Position numbers and translations under genes: made by a program. This document shows, in pieces, positions 1-12,213 of a stretch of DNA of 12,239 nucleotides. How positions within the stretch are numbered: position 1 is the first letter of the stretch; the number at the start of each line of letters is the position of its first letter. The stretch comes from Ichthyophonus hoferi. Lineage: Eukaryota > Opisthokonta > Ichthyosporea > Ichthyophonida > Ichthyophonidae. The DNA lies in assembly GCA_002751075.1 (NCBI GenBank), contig NAOQ01000284.1:38899-51137 (forward strand). The letters run 5' to 3'. A model generated the notes under the pieces. That model ran no database searches and was not told the DNA's origin. It worked only from the letters and a program-made list of their open reading frames with translations.

Positions 1-3000
1 TCAGAATGTTTAGATCATGCAAAAGCCAAGATTCAGACCCTATTACCAATTCATTAGCATGCTGTTGCAGGAAAGCTGGATCACTGTAGTTTTGATGCAA
101 TTGGTTTTTGGCAGCCAACCCAATCTGAGTAGAAATGATTATTCATGATTTTGGATGAATTGAGCCAGTGAATCCAGGCATACCTATTGGATTACAAGAC
201 TGATACCTTTGGACCAATTCAAATGATCATACCATAAAGCTGAACATGTAAGTGGATGCTAGATAAAGGAGATGATAAGTAACAATAATACTGAATTTGT
301 GAGCCAACTTCTTCAGAATTATCTTGCCCCACATGGGATTGTTTCTCTAAAAACGATTATTTCTAGCAGTGCCTAAAATGGCATTTATGAGAAAAAAACA
401 AATGGGACTAATGCAAACATGATGAGAGCCAGTATAATTCTAGCTTATGCCCCAGTGGTGTTTTGGACAGAAAGTACTTTGAACCAGGCTTACATACATA
501 ATCTGACACCAACATATACCTGTTGTTTGGTCATGTTTCCCTGTTTGTTTCTTGGATTAATGATCATACTCTTCCTATGGACAGCCTGGAAGTTTGGGTT
601 TGCTTGGCTGTCTTTAAGGCTCCTTCAGATTCAATATTTAGTCCTTGGGGAGTAGAGGGAATATTTATTAGCTATCCTTATGATAGTAAAGCTAATATAT
701 TTTAATCCCCTCACTGAAATATGCCATCTATACAGTGTGATACATAATTGTTTTTGAGTCAATGTTTTTATTTCCTCAAGGGTGTGATTCTGCCGAGAGC
801 ATGATCTCTGAAATTGATTGTGGTATTTATGGTCTTTCAGACGCAATTATGTCTAATGCAACTATTACAATAGAGCAATTAGCTGTGACCTGTGACTTTC
901 AATATTGGGCCATGGAAAATATTTTTCACAAAGGTGAGTTGGCTATGTCTATTATGAATCACTTAATTGGTGAACCCCAAAATATTTCAGAATTATTGTT
1001 TGAAAAATGAAACTGTTAAACAGAACGATGATTTGTCCTTTGCCAGTGAAATCATTTCCAATGTTCTCATGTAACCTGGTGATATTACTGACGGATATGA
1101 TATCAACATTCTGGATCCTTTCCTTAGTGGTGACTAATTACATGGTCTATGACAAATTACAGTTCACCATGTGGTCACCTGGTCTCAGTTGCACCTCATC
1201 AAGAGGTTCTATCCTATCCAATAACTGGTCTTCAGCCAAAACCCAAGCCTTTATTTGGGATGGCAGATAAAATGGCATGTGATATTAGCACAATCCCAAC
1301 ATTTAGTAAAGATGCCCAAGATCATGTTAAATCTTCACCTTCTCCAATAATATCTAAGGCTATAAATGTTGATATTCCCAACCCAGTCTTGGAGCTAATG
1401 ACAGTGGATAAGCCACTAGATGTTTCACTAAGTCAGGAATGTATTTTAATTATTGAAATTACTGCTATAAAGTGTTTATTAAGGATTCAATCCAGGAATT
1501 TGCATTTGCTATTGGCTCAAAAACAATTTCGTCAATACATTTTTTTAAAATGGTTAGAGTGAAAATTCAGTCCTGCCACGATTTCCACTCCGGAGTCAAG
1601 TGTCAGTTTTAAGCTACAATATTTCCTTGCAGTAGTTCTGGTGCATTTTAGTCAGGTTCTCTGTACTTTTGGGGAAGCCACGTGTTTGTTGGACTGGAGC
1701 TCCTGAGAGCTGGCATAAAAGTGGGAGATCAAGAGTCTTATGGACAGGGCCATGTTTTAGTTGGCCAATTATTTTTCTGGGGTCAAGTTGCTCCAGCCTA
1801 TGTGGATTTATATGTGTGAAGTGACATCTAGTACTGTTCTTGGTAAGTTCAAAATCAAATTGGTTGTTTGTTGCAATGCTCAGCATCCTGATCAATACTA
1901 GATAAGGTTTAGTCCTGTGGCTACATTAATGAATGTTAATGTTGCACTGTCCTTAGCTGCAAATTTGGGTCTTCATATTATTCAGGCTGATGCTATGCAG
2001 GGTTTCTTAAATGGCCATCTTCAGGGACCTATGTATTTCCATCAAATGAGGGGTTCCATTGACTCTAACTTCCAACACCATGTCTAGAAGCTGTTGAAGT
2101 TGCCACATGGTCTGCATGAATTATTTTATTTAGGTATGTCACACTTCCTTCTTTTTTTAATTTTATTGATCCATTTATAGCTCACTTAGATGCATGTATT
2201 TTCACTTGTTGGAGTCTGATCTCACAATGACTATAGGTGCTTATGTTGATAATTTCTCATGTCTTACTGGGGTGAAGAAATATGATTTTGATTTTATTTC
2301 ACTTTGAATTACTTAATACAAAATAACGGACATAGGTACACCATGTTCATGTCTAGACCTTAAGGTTTCCGTGAAGAATGATAAGCACATTAGGATTTAT
2401 ATGAGTACGTTTTGCCATACAATAGTTGCCAGCTTCAGGGGGTTGGGGAAACTATCTAAAGAGCTTATTATGGGCTTAATGCTAGCATTAATGTCATACG
2501 ACTAGGAAGGTATATCTCTGGGTTGAAGCTTATTTGAGGGTGCATATGTTACACTTTACTGGATCTTAACTATTATACAGGTCTTCTTGGACAGTTTATA
2601 GTTGCCTCACATGTAGGTCACTTCAGAATGATGAGGTTAGTGTTCATATATATTAGGGATATGCCTGATTGAAGTAGAGCGTACTGCCTTGGAAAGCCAA
2701 CCCAAGTTTTATATTTAGATATTAATTTTATGGGATCTCCAGAAACATTAATATGAACCTCTGGTTATATAGGCATGCTTAATGGTGCTCCAGTATATTG
2801 GCATTTGCAAATAGAGAGCTTAACTATGATAAGCAGCAGAGAAACTGAATTTTTGGCCTTAGGTAAGACAGCAATGGAGTTAGTATGTTCAAGGTGGTTT
2901 CTTAAAGAATTGGGTCAGAAAGAATAGTTTCTGATCACAATAATAGGTGATAACAAATCATCAATATTAATGACAGGAGCTATAGCACTTGGTTCTAGGA

Positions 3001-3165
3001 CCAAATACATTTCTTTACATCAGTGTTTTGTACAGGTGAAAGTAGCCAATGATAAGATCATGCTTTAGTATGCTAACACCAAGTTGAATACTGCAGATCT
3101 ATTTGTTAAAAATTTAATAGGTGCCAGCTGGATAAATGCGAGACAACTGATCAGACTATAAAACT
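1..3165 (+). mobile_element. Ty1/copia-type LTR retrotransposon relic (fossil; integrase to RNase H)
   Basis: This is a decayed copy of a copia-type pol region, broken in well over ten places and clearly not functional. The window opens inside the element. Seen directly: integrase-core resemblance from 1 to about 750 (aspartate-rich core and the tryptophan-containing 'fWxEs' region near 460, then the 'GYS'-like end); a poorly conserved linker from about 760 to 1900; reverse transcriptase resemblance from about 1920 to 2300 (a leucine/alanine-rich helix followed by 'FLNGHLQ', and an AYVDN box at 2239-2253 where copia has YVDD); RNase H resemblance from about 2810 to 3130, with SSRETEFLAL and TKYISLH matching the copia 'SSxEAEY' and 'TKHI' motifs. 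The order integrase, reverse transcriptase, RNase H is the copia order and excludes Ty3/gypsy. No LTR pair is visible, so age cannot be dated from LTR divergence. The degree of decay suggests an old insertion. Confidence 0.86.
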
Positions 3166-3838
3166 ATTCTACATGTTACCTCAAGCTAGAAGCTTGAATT
3201 TTATGGTGTTTATATCATCTATTTACGTTAGTGTATATATATGTTATGTTAAGATCTCATAATATGAAACTACTTATATGCTAGATGTGTTTATTACAGA
3301 GAGGGTCTCACAAATCAATGGATTTAAATGTGATGAAATTGGTTAAATAATAAACAAATTGTGTTTTAAAAACTAACTATTTAATTGGCTGTTAGTAGGA
3401 TAAGACTAACTTTAATAAAACGCATAAGTTAAGCCCAAACTGGGTTTGGACAATCATTTTGTTTCTTTATAAATAGATTGCATTATTTTATCTAAGTACT
3501 TAAGTTGGACATTGGCTTAATCTATGTGTCTTAGATTTCATAGAATATTAAGAAATTGATTCAATCTAAGTGTATTAAATTTCGAAGTATTTTTGAATTT
3601 TTGAAACGGTTAATTAACTAAATTAACTGTCAAAAAAAAAAAAATGAAGCTCCATTTTTGATAAGCTATCTGTAGTTTTCTGATTATTGTTTGCACAAGT
3701 TGGCAAGTGATTACTCTAAAACAATTTAAAAAAGTTAAAAACATTATGATTATTATTTACAATAAAAGCTTTATAGAAGCTTTCACAAACATGAACACAT
3801 GGTTTCAACCTTAAACTAATTCTTACACTAGTAATAGC
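3166..3838. other. AT-rich intergenic filler after the copia relic
   Basis: No gene is seen. The stretch may include the decayed 3' end of the copia relic, but no polypurine tract or LTR start can be recognised. It contains an imperfect tandem duplication at about 3514-3602 and a run of 13 A at 3632-3644. Confidence 0.5.
3514..3602. repeat. Imperfect tandem duplication, period about 44
   Basis: The stretch starting AATCTATGTGT at 3519 is repeated with changes as AATCTAAGTGT at 3563. The similarity continues through TTAGATTTCATAG against TTAAATTTCGAAG. Two copies are visible, with a weaker hint of a third upstream near 3490. Confidence 0.5.
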
Positions 3839-3954
3839 TTTTGTTTGGCCACCAGAGTCAGCATTAGGAATGTTTGAAGAAAAAACTGGGAATAATAAGC
3901 CAAATTTGAATTTCCATACTGGGATTCCTAAAATTGTCAGTGTCCAAACAGCCC
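3839..3954. repeat. Short hairpin (MITE-like) inverted repeat
   Basis: The arms at about 3839-3872 and 3921-3954 are imperfect reverse complements. One reads TGTTTGGCCAC and then, after a gap, TTAGGAAT. The other, on the minus strand, reads TGTTTGGACAC and then TTAGGAAT. The core is about 48 bases. The right end abuts the palindrome CCCTTTAAGGG at 3952-3962. The size and shape fit a small non-autonomous DNA element, but no target duplication is evident and the family is unknown. Confidence 0.35.
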
Positions 3955-3962
3955 TTTAAGGG

Positions 3963-4689
3963 TCAATTTGGTATGTCTAAGAGTTGTAACACTATGAGGG
4001 TTGAGAAGAAACATGGAAATATAAAGCTGTCGGAATTTAAATATAGTATCTATTACAATTGCAAGATCATCGGGAAGAACTCTAGTTAATAGTTCCTGAT
4101 TGGCAGGAAATGACTAAACAAAATTCACACATAGATGCTAGAACCAATCACAATGATCATGTTGTTTTAGTTTAGCAATTGATTGTTTTTGTTAATATTT
4201 AAAAATATTTAAGTACTTCTAATTACCAACCTTTGTAGCACTTAATATTAAATCTTGGCAGTGGTTGCCGAGTATGTACATTGTACATAAGTAATTATAT
4301 CATCCTATCTCAGATTGGCTCTACGTTTATGTACCTATGAAGGAATTTATACTAGATGTATGGCAGTCTGTCCTTCTAACTTCTTAAATAAAATGTGGTT
4401 AGCCTTACATATAGATTCTTCCATATAATGATTCTAAGCGGCCAACTTGGGATTCTTACAAGAGTAAGAAACTAAGGTGGGAGAAATATAATAGGTACAT
4501 ACCACTAGATAAAGGTAGGACCTCTAGTCTACTATAACTGCAATAGCCATAAATGAGATAGAGTCCTCAGTGTTTCAATAAGTATCAAGCCTTCAAGGCT
4601 ATTTAACATCCACGCTACAAGTACAAAATGAATCAAGGCCCAGTCACACCGAGCTTTCCACCTTTATATAGTGCCTAAATGAAATGTGT
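3963..4689. other. AT-rich intergenic sequence, nothing recognised
   Basis: I see no open frame of note, no RNA gene and no strong repeat here beyond short local palindromes such as TATGTACATTGTACATA near 4273. Confidence 0.4.
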
Positions 4690-5225
4690 AAACTAAGTTT
4701 ATTCCGGAACTTCAAAATATTATATTTTTTGTCAAGGGTATTGTTCTTCTGAGTTTGTCAATCTAAGACTATCCTAGGAAGAGAAACCAAGATCAAAATC
4801 TGGCACCGGAGGAAGCTCGTTAAGCAGACTATTGTTAGTTGTGTTCGATTCTGTTGTCATATAGGCCAGTATAGGCATATGCTGTGTGTATTTTGTAAGT
4901 ATTATGTGTGTACAGAGCATGAGTAGGATAGAAAACTCATACTACTTAGAATATAAGTATAGTTAATTAGTAGCAATGGCCTTCATGTAAAGTGTATTAC
5001 TTTAATGTTAGTGGTGTGGGAATTGACAAGAAAATGAAATTTACACTTACAACCAACTCTAAAGAACATACCACAGGTAACGACCATCTGCCCAATGAGA
5101 CTTATCTGCCAAAATTTGATCTTGACTCCTTTTCATACAATAGTCTTGGATTGACAAACTCGGAGAAATAATCTTCTTTTGACCAACAATACATTAATGC
5201 TAATAAAACCCAACATCCTAGTGGA
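4690..5225. repeat. Inverted duplication of a decayed coding-like sequence
   Basis: The best-matched arms are 4748-4804 and 5107-5164, with 47 of 58 positions agreeing by eye in inverted orientation. Weaker similarity spreads to roughly 4690-4855 and 5035-5225. Each arm read outward encodes a related peptide: the right arm on the plus strand gives FDLDSFSYNSLGLTNSE, and the left arm on the minus strand gives FDLGF and then DSLRLTNSEE. The matches concentrate where the peptides agree, so the duplicated unit was probably coding. The copies lie head to head around a spacer of about 180 bases. The family is not recognised. Confidence 0.6.
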
Positions 5226-5580
5226 ACTTACACTCCTAATTCTTTAGAAAATCATTACAAAAACATTGTTCCAAAGGAACTTATCAGAGAAGAGCTTACT
5301 GCTCCTCCAGCTGCATCAAGAGATCAACAGGCACCTACCTTTTAAGAGGAAACTAATCCTTCAGCTGAACCAACTGTTCTGACAGATCCATCTCCTTCCT
5401 TTTACTAGTTTGATCCTTCAGCTCTGAGAGAACCAATTTCTTCTTTTATAATGAATGACCCAATGCAAGGGCAGAGCATTTTCCACCGTCACAATGACAC
5501 TGTGTTCAATAATCAAGGGCTTTCTGAGATTGAATAATATTAGCCCATGGCAATTAACTTGGATCATGTATTCAAAGTAG
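5034..5580 (+). pseudogene. Decayed reading frame of unknown family, Ser/Thr/Asn/Pro-rich
   Basis: A single plus-strand frame runs about 180 codons from an ATG at 5034 with only a handful of interruptions, far fewer than chance would give in DNA this AT-rich. The implied sequence is hydrophilic: an N-terminal part with FDLDSFSYNSLGLTNSE, a middle containing ELIREELTAPPAASRDQQ, and a C-terminal part with MNDPMQGQSIFHRHNDT. The composition resembles a disordered or activation-domain-like protein, or the structural part of some repetitive element. No family can be named. The first 60 codons are duplicated in inverse orientation just upstream, which favours a repeat origin over a unique host gene. 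Confidence 0.45.
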
Positions 5581-5844
5581 AATGAAATAGAGCTCACCTA
5601 TGCTGAAAAGGGCAGATAATATCTTATCTTACATGCAATTTTGGCATAATTTGAGCTATCATAGACTAGCTGTTGAACAAATATGATACTGACAAATAAA
5701 CTAACCTCATCAACATCATTTGTTAAAACAAAAATGTTTAATAAATTGAGGTATTTCTTTATACAGCTATAATGGTTTAAGATTATTAGCAATTACTATT
5801 ACATATGTAGTCTGGAAAAATAGATAGTGCAATCTATTGGTAAT
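5581..5844. other. AT-rich stretch between two decayed frames
   Basis: The base composition shifts sharply to AT compared with both flanks. The 64-codon minus-strand open frame within it (5598-5792) has no recognisable motif. The stretch could be an intron remnant or an insertion between the two plus-strand decayed frames, and the sequence does not decide between these. Confidence 0.3.
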
Positions 5845-6330
5845 AAATGTCAATCCAAAATGATCAATCCAAATCAACTCAGCCAAAGGCAGAGGTCCCG
5901 TGACTATATAATAAGCCACTTCAGATCATGAGTGGAGTCCAGATAACACATTCTTCCGTCATCCTGCCCAATACAAGTTCAGCAGGTTTTCCTCATGACT
6001 CTAGTCTTGCCACTATTAGAGAGTTACACCCGTTTATATTGGTATAGGGTAACTGGGTGCCTTCAACGACAGTCACCAGACCATCAGCCAACAACTGTGC
6101 TCTATTAGTTTTATCAAACTTATGGGTTTGGTCCGCAACTTTTGCTGACTAGCTTAATAATAAAAATGTCTTAATAGATCTGTACAACATGCAGGCAAAG
6201 GAATATGTTTAAACACCCTTTAATTTGGCATTCCTTCCCCTTCTAAAAGAATATAGGTCATCGGGACATTCTTGTCTCTGCTTATTTTTCCCAACATCAA
6301 TTCCAGACATAACAACTCTCATGATCACTT
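5845..6330 (+). pseudogene. Second decayed plus-strand frame, unknown family
   Basis: One plus-strand frame stays largely open for about 160 codons with only a few interruptions. Readable pieces include HDSSLATIRELHPFILV near 5990-6045, the tryptophan-containing NLWVWSATFAD near 6118-6150, and FNLAFLPLLKEYRSSGHSC near 6220-6270. The mixture of hydrophobic and charged residues looks like a folded domain, not like chance translation of AT-rich DNA. I cannot assign it to a family. Its last codons run into the left arm of the inverted repeat starting at 6303. It may belong with the 5034-5580 frame as parts of one old gene or element, but nothing proves this. Confidence 0.35.
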
Positions 6331-6931
6331 AATATTAGAATTAATTACCATGAATCAATAAGCTGATGACCATTAATCAGCAATCAATCAGAGGAGTGCT
6401 GATGAAAATCTTCACTGATGAGGAAATGGTTCATAATAAATATTTGAATACAATAAAGATACTTAATTTCTTGAAAACCTTTCGAATTAATTGCTAAATT
6501 AATCATTGCAGTGTCTACTGTATCTTAACATATATATAGCTGTAGGGCCACATAGGCTAGGAAGGACAGTTCCCTGGTAAAGTAGAAGTTAGGGGAATTG
6601 CACCATACCACACACGGCTTGCACCCTATCATTGCAGGCATATAATGCTATTTATTAATGTGCAACGTTAAGGCAGGGGATAGAGAAATCCTGTACACAG
6701 TAAGAGGATCCCTCTGTCTGGTCCGATTCGACCCGATGGGTATCTAGTTGGCCCGATCCATAGGTTTATTTCTTTTTGTATGCAGCTGTGAAAGGTACAA
6801 AGTCAGACCCCGCTCAGAGTGAGGGTTTTCATGAGTACTTCTCTGATTGATTGCTAATTAATTACTATCAGCTTATTGATCCAAGGTGACTGATTCTAAT
6901 ATTAATTGATAACAAGAGTTGTTAGGTCTGG
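6303..6931. repeat. Large inverted repeat (fold-back element candidate)
   Basis: The arms at 6303-6416 and 6815-6931 are reverse complements at roughly four positions in five. Shared blocks include TAACAACTCT, TTAATATTAGAA, ATCAATAAGCTGAT and AGCAATCAATCAGAG. The outer ends are CCAGAC on the left and GTCTGG on the right. Beyond them similarity stops at once, as at an element boundary. The core of about 400 bases is richer in GC than the arms, especially 6535-6780, and has no open frame. I see no target-site duplication. This is either a non-autonomous DNA element with long terminal inverted repeats or two copies of one repeat inserted in opposite directions. Confidence 0.62.
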
Positions 6932-7623
6932 AGTCGACCTCTTGTGATTTGACTGATAATGGTAAGGTTAATTTTTTGGTCAAGGCTATAATTGAGCAAA
7001 TATGAATTTTCATCCAAGCGTTGATATAATTGTATCAATGGCTAATCTATGCTATTTGCACCCAATCAACATTGACATATCCAATTCATCCCACCTCCTT
7101 TACCACAGAGTAACCAATCCCCTAATATATAACAACCACTGACCACACAATGAAACCCCTACCCTTACCATACCCTATATCTAAATAACTCCACCATTCA
7201 TATCATTTCTACCACTACAGATCTACATTAAAATGATCTGCTTTCAATAATTAATGAAACTAGAAGTTTTTTATTATTAAAAAGCCTAAATACTTGAGAA
7301 TTTACTAATTCTTAGCTGAATATCTTTGGGGGTTTCCTATATCTACCTTTATAGATGCTCATACTATTTTAGATAGCTGGTATTCGTAATCCTGTATCTT
7401 TTGCCTTAAGAATTTTTAAATACCAATTTTGGACAGAGATAATACAAAAATGGCATTTTAGCTACCCTCGATTCCACATGTTACTTTCCATTATTATGAT
7501 TCGCACACATAAACAAACTAACTATACATATATATGCATAGTGATAGACATCCAATGGGAGGGAGGGAGAGAGGGAAACCTACAATGCAGGAGGAGAGGC
7601 CATCCATGTGCATATAGCCCACT
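6932..7623 (-). other. 3' flank and probable 3' untranslated region of Rac
   Basis: No coding signal is seen. On the minus strand, reading away from the Rac stop codon, the first clear AATAAA is at 7270-7275, about 350 bases past the stop. It is a candidate polyadenylation signal. The part beyond it (6932-7260) shows nothing recognisable. Confidence 0.4.
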
Positions 7624-9934
<2,311 letters not shown>

Positions 9935-10658
9935 AGAAATAATGTATTAATATTAAAAGAGATATAATGGGTACAGATATGTATATAAAGCCAGGCCAGG
10001 TTAGGCAGTAATAAACAAGCACATAGGTATCTCTAAATGTGTATATAAAATAAAATATATAATATATACTTCGGGGATACTAATATAATAGTAATATGTG
10101 GGGTAGATAGGCGGGGTATGAATTGATTGATTCAATAAACCAACGAAAAATAGTCCTTTCTGTTTATTGGTGAGTTAAAAGCATATCCAGTCACAACCAC
10201 ATTGGTTGATTCAATCTCATTGGGTTATATCTAAGTTTCAAATGTGTTAACATTTATCTTATTTTTAATTTATCTGTTGCGGATTAATAAATTATTTTAG
10301 TTGTTTATATTTTAAAATAATATCATGTATGTCTAAATATAATATTTTAAAAATAAAAATTCGAAAAAGTTGGAAATATATTTTTTGCAATATTAAAATC
10401 TATGACGTCAAAAGCATCTATTTAAATTGTATTATCTACTGGATAAGTATCACTTACATGATCAAGATTTTGATCAGGTCAGCTAATGGTTTGATGCAAT
10501 TGTGGAAGTGGGTAAATTGGCCCTTCCTGGTGACCTAGGGATTATCATTACAATAAAGATAATCACTTGCCACACACCAGTAAAAAGGCAAAACTAGACT
10601 TTTAGCGACAACTTCCCCAATTTTTGACAGTTGAAATTTCATAAGAAATAAACAAACA

Positions 10659-10913
10659 GTGTCCATTCTGTGGTTTAACAATATCTTTGTGGGGATATAC
10701 CGACTTAGACCCCTATACCCTACACCCGTTTATCACAGCATTAAAATATTCAATGATTCAGATCTCATATTTTCATTGGTTAATAATAGTGAAATAGTGA
10801 TATGGCATTTTAAAGAATTTCATAAACAACCGTCGCTAGTTTACGCTTACCGTGACTTTGGCCTAATAAAAATACAATTTTCTACAGATCTGGAGATTGA
10901 TTATTACCGGTAA
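10659..10913 (+). CDS. Weak exon candidate, possible beta-propeller-like fragment
   Basis: An 84-codon open stretch lacks an ATG start and is followed at once by a splice-donor-like CCG/GTAATG at 10909/10910. The readable sequence SDLIFSLVNNSEIVIWHF has the hydrophobic spacing and the 'hxIW' ending seen in WD40-type blades, and the codon content looks less random than its surroundings. A family cannot be named. It could be an exon of an unknown gene, a decayed fragment, or chance. There is no supporting neighbour exon: the open stretch at 10329-10538 is low-complexity apart from its final 25 codons. Confidence 0.18.
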   Translation: MSILWFNNIFVGIYRLRPLYPTPVYHSIKIFNDSDLIFSLVNNSEIVIWHFKEFHKQPSLVYAYRDFGLIKIQFSTDLEIDYYR

Positions 10914-10964
10914 TGTACATAAAGCACAAAACTTAGTGAGACATGAGCACCAATCAGAACAACT

Positions 10965-11011
10965 AAATAATAACAATAATAATAATAATAATTGTAATAA
11001 TAGTCATCTAT
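10965..11011. repeat. Interrupted AAT trinucleotide repeat
   Basis: AAT units with a few interruptions. They are followed by related TAG/AGT-rich sequence to about 11065 that is partly self-complementary. Confidence 0.85.
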
Positions 11012-11220
11012 TATACTACCAGTAATAGTAGTAGTATTAATAGTATACTATTACTATTAGTAAGTCTAGTTTATTTGTACAGGTGGTTGCGCACACTATG
11101 AAGATATACAGTGATATACCAATACTAGTTCTAGAAAATGAAGTAGGTTCCATCTCCTGTATATAGGACTACTACCCCTTCTTGTGTATATCCTATAGAG
11201 ATGGCAGCTACACCTACGCT

Positions 11221-11236
11221 TATATATATATATATA
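11221..11236. repeat. TA dinucleotide run
   Basis: Eight TA units in the intergenic region. Confidence 0.85.
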
Positions 11237-11996
11237 CACTTAATATTCCTGTAGGCTATACATGCACATGTTTTCTTTGCAGTACAGTATCTTCATGTCT
11301 CCTCTTGTATGCGCAACATATATACACCACACACTACCGTTGGCATATTAGTACGAACAGTTATCGCATCATATTTTGTATATATATATCGGTTATCGGT
11401 GGTGTAGGTAGATAAGTGTATAAGTAATTTAAGTATTATCTTTGTGCCAAATTGTATTGTATATATATATAGTAATATAGTTATATGTATATGGTAATAT
11501 AGCTATAGTGTGAGATAGTGTCTATAACGATGCTTATCTCAGTTATTATATACATATACATATTTATATATTTTGTATGCAACTCATAATTCACAAATGC
11601 AGTACACGTGCTTATAGAATTTATACGTGTTTATATAATCCAAACATGACAAAAAATTCATATATTTTATATATTTAATAGACATATATAATGTAATACA
11701 CACGCATCCTATAACTTTTTTTCTGTATTATAGTATATGATCTTATTATACTTTTCCACTCTATATACTATCTTATAATGTTATAGTATATCTTTAATAA
11801 TCCTTATTTTTAGTTCACATGGCTATAGTTTTATTTTTAAGTCCACCAATCAATATAATTAATTCTCTATTACTATTTATTACAATATTTTGAAAATATG
11901 TGAAAACTATCTTTGCGCCAACCTTCTAGCACACTAACCTGGGGTAGGGAGCGACAAGCGGCTGTATGTGATGAGGTCATAGCCTGTGACGCCATA

Positions 11997-12051
11997 ATGG
12001 ACAAAGTGGGGCCATATATACTTAGCCGTGTGTTAGGCCAAGGCACAACAG
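11997..12051 (+). CDS. BRSK/SAD-like Ser/Thr kinase, first coding exon (partial)
   Basis: The exon opens at ATGG and encodes MDKVGPYILSRVLGQGTTG, with the last Gly codon split by a consensus GTGAGT donor at 12052 (phase 1). This is the N-terminal lobe start of a protein kinase: VGPYxLxxxLGxGxTG closely matches the BRSK1/2 (SAD) sequence VGPYRLEKTLGKGQTG. It differs from AMPK, MARK and SIK kinases in having Pro before the Tyr and Thr where most kinases have Phe in the glycine loop. Fungal Gin4/Hsl1-type kinases are related. Known role: AMPK-related kinases activated by LKB1, acting in cell polarity and, in animals, in neurons. The upstream frame is open for about 35 codons without another ATG, so this Met is the natural start if no upstream exon joins. 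The rest of the gene is beyond the window. Confidence 0.68.
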
Positions 12052-12120
12052 GTGAGTGGATAAGTGGATATGTGCCATTTATATTCCCATATATAGATTA
12101 TATATTATTATACCCAATCA

Positions 12121-12212
12121 TATTCTATACTTTCCTATCCTATTATATTATACTATATACTTTCCTATCCTATTATATTATACTATATACTTTCCTGTCC
12201 TATCATATTCTA
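12121..12212. repeat. Minisatellite, 30-base unit
   Basis: Units start at 12131, 12161 and 12191 with TTTCCTATCC (TTTCCTGTCC in the third). The first two units are identical over 30 bases and the third is diverged. Confidence 0.93.
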
Positions 12213-12213
12213 C

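Larger units (their letters stand above)
9935..11996. other. Intergenic region between divergent Rac and kinase genes
   Basis: About 2 kb of strongly AT-rich DNA separates two genes reading away from each other, so it should hold both promoters and any non-coding 5' exons. It contains several simple repeats and one weak exon candidate (10659-10913). A plus-strand acceptor-like TTTTCTTTGCAG ends at 11281 and could begin a 5' untranslated exon of the kinase. TATA-like strings are too frequent here to be informative. Confidence 0.5.

Noticed and set aside
1-3165. Small open frames within the left block considered as separate host genes
   Set aside because: Their translations fit pieces of the copia pol fossil or are chance frames on the other strand.
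4802-4811. TGGCACCGGA, resembling a retrotransposon primer-binding site
   Set aside because: No LTR end lies beside it, and the partner arm of the inverted duplication does not keep the match beyond TGGCA.
5598-5792. 64-codon minus-strand open frame
   Set aside because: Hydrophobic, AT-driven composition, no family resemblance and no splice or start context.
6722-6735. GTCCGATTCGACCC, resembling a tRNA B box
   Set aside because: No matching A box or cloverleaf arms at the right distance, so it is not a tRNA gene.
9979-9988. TATATAAAG-type TATA box on the plus strand
   Set aside because: It points the wrong way for Rac and is 2 kb from the kinase start. Such strings are common in this composition.
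10329-10538. 69-codon plus-strand open frame
   Set aside because: Mostly Ile/Lys/Tyr/Asn from AT-rich DNA. The ending QLWKWVNWPF is suggestive but too short to support a gene call.
11182-11415. 77-codon plus-strand open frame
   Set aside because: The translation is driven by TA repeats and shows no domain-like sequence.
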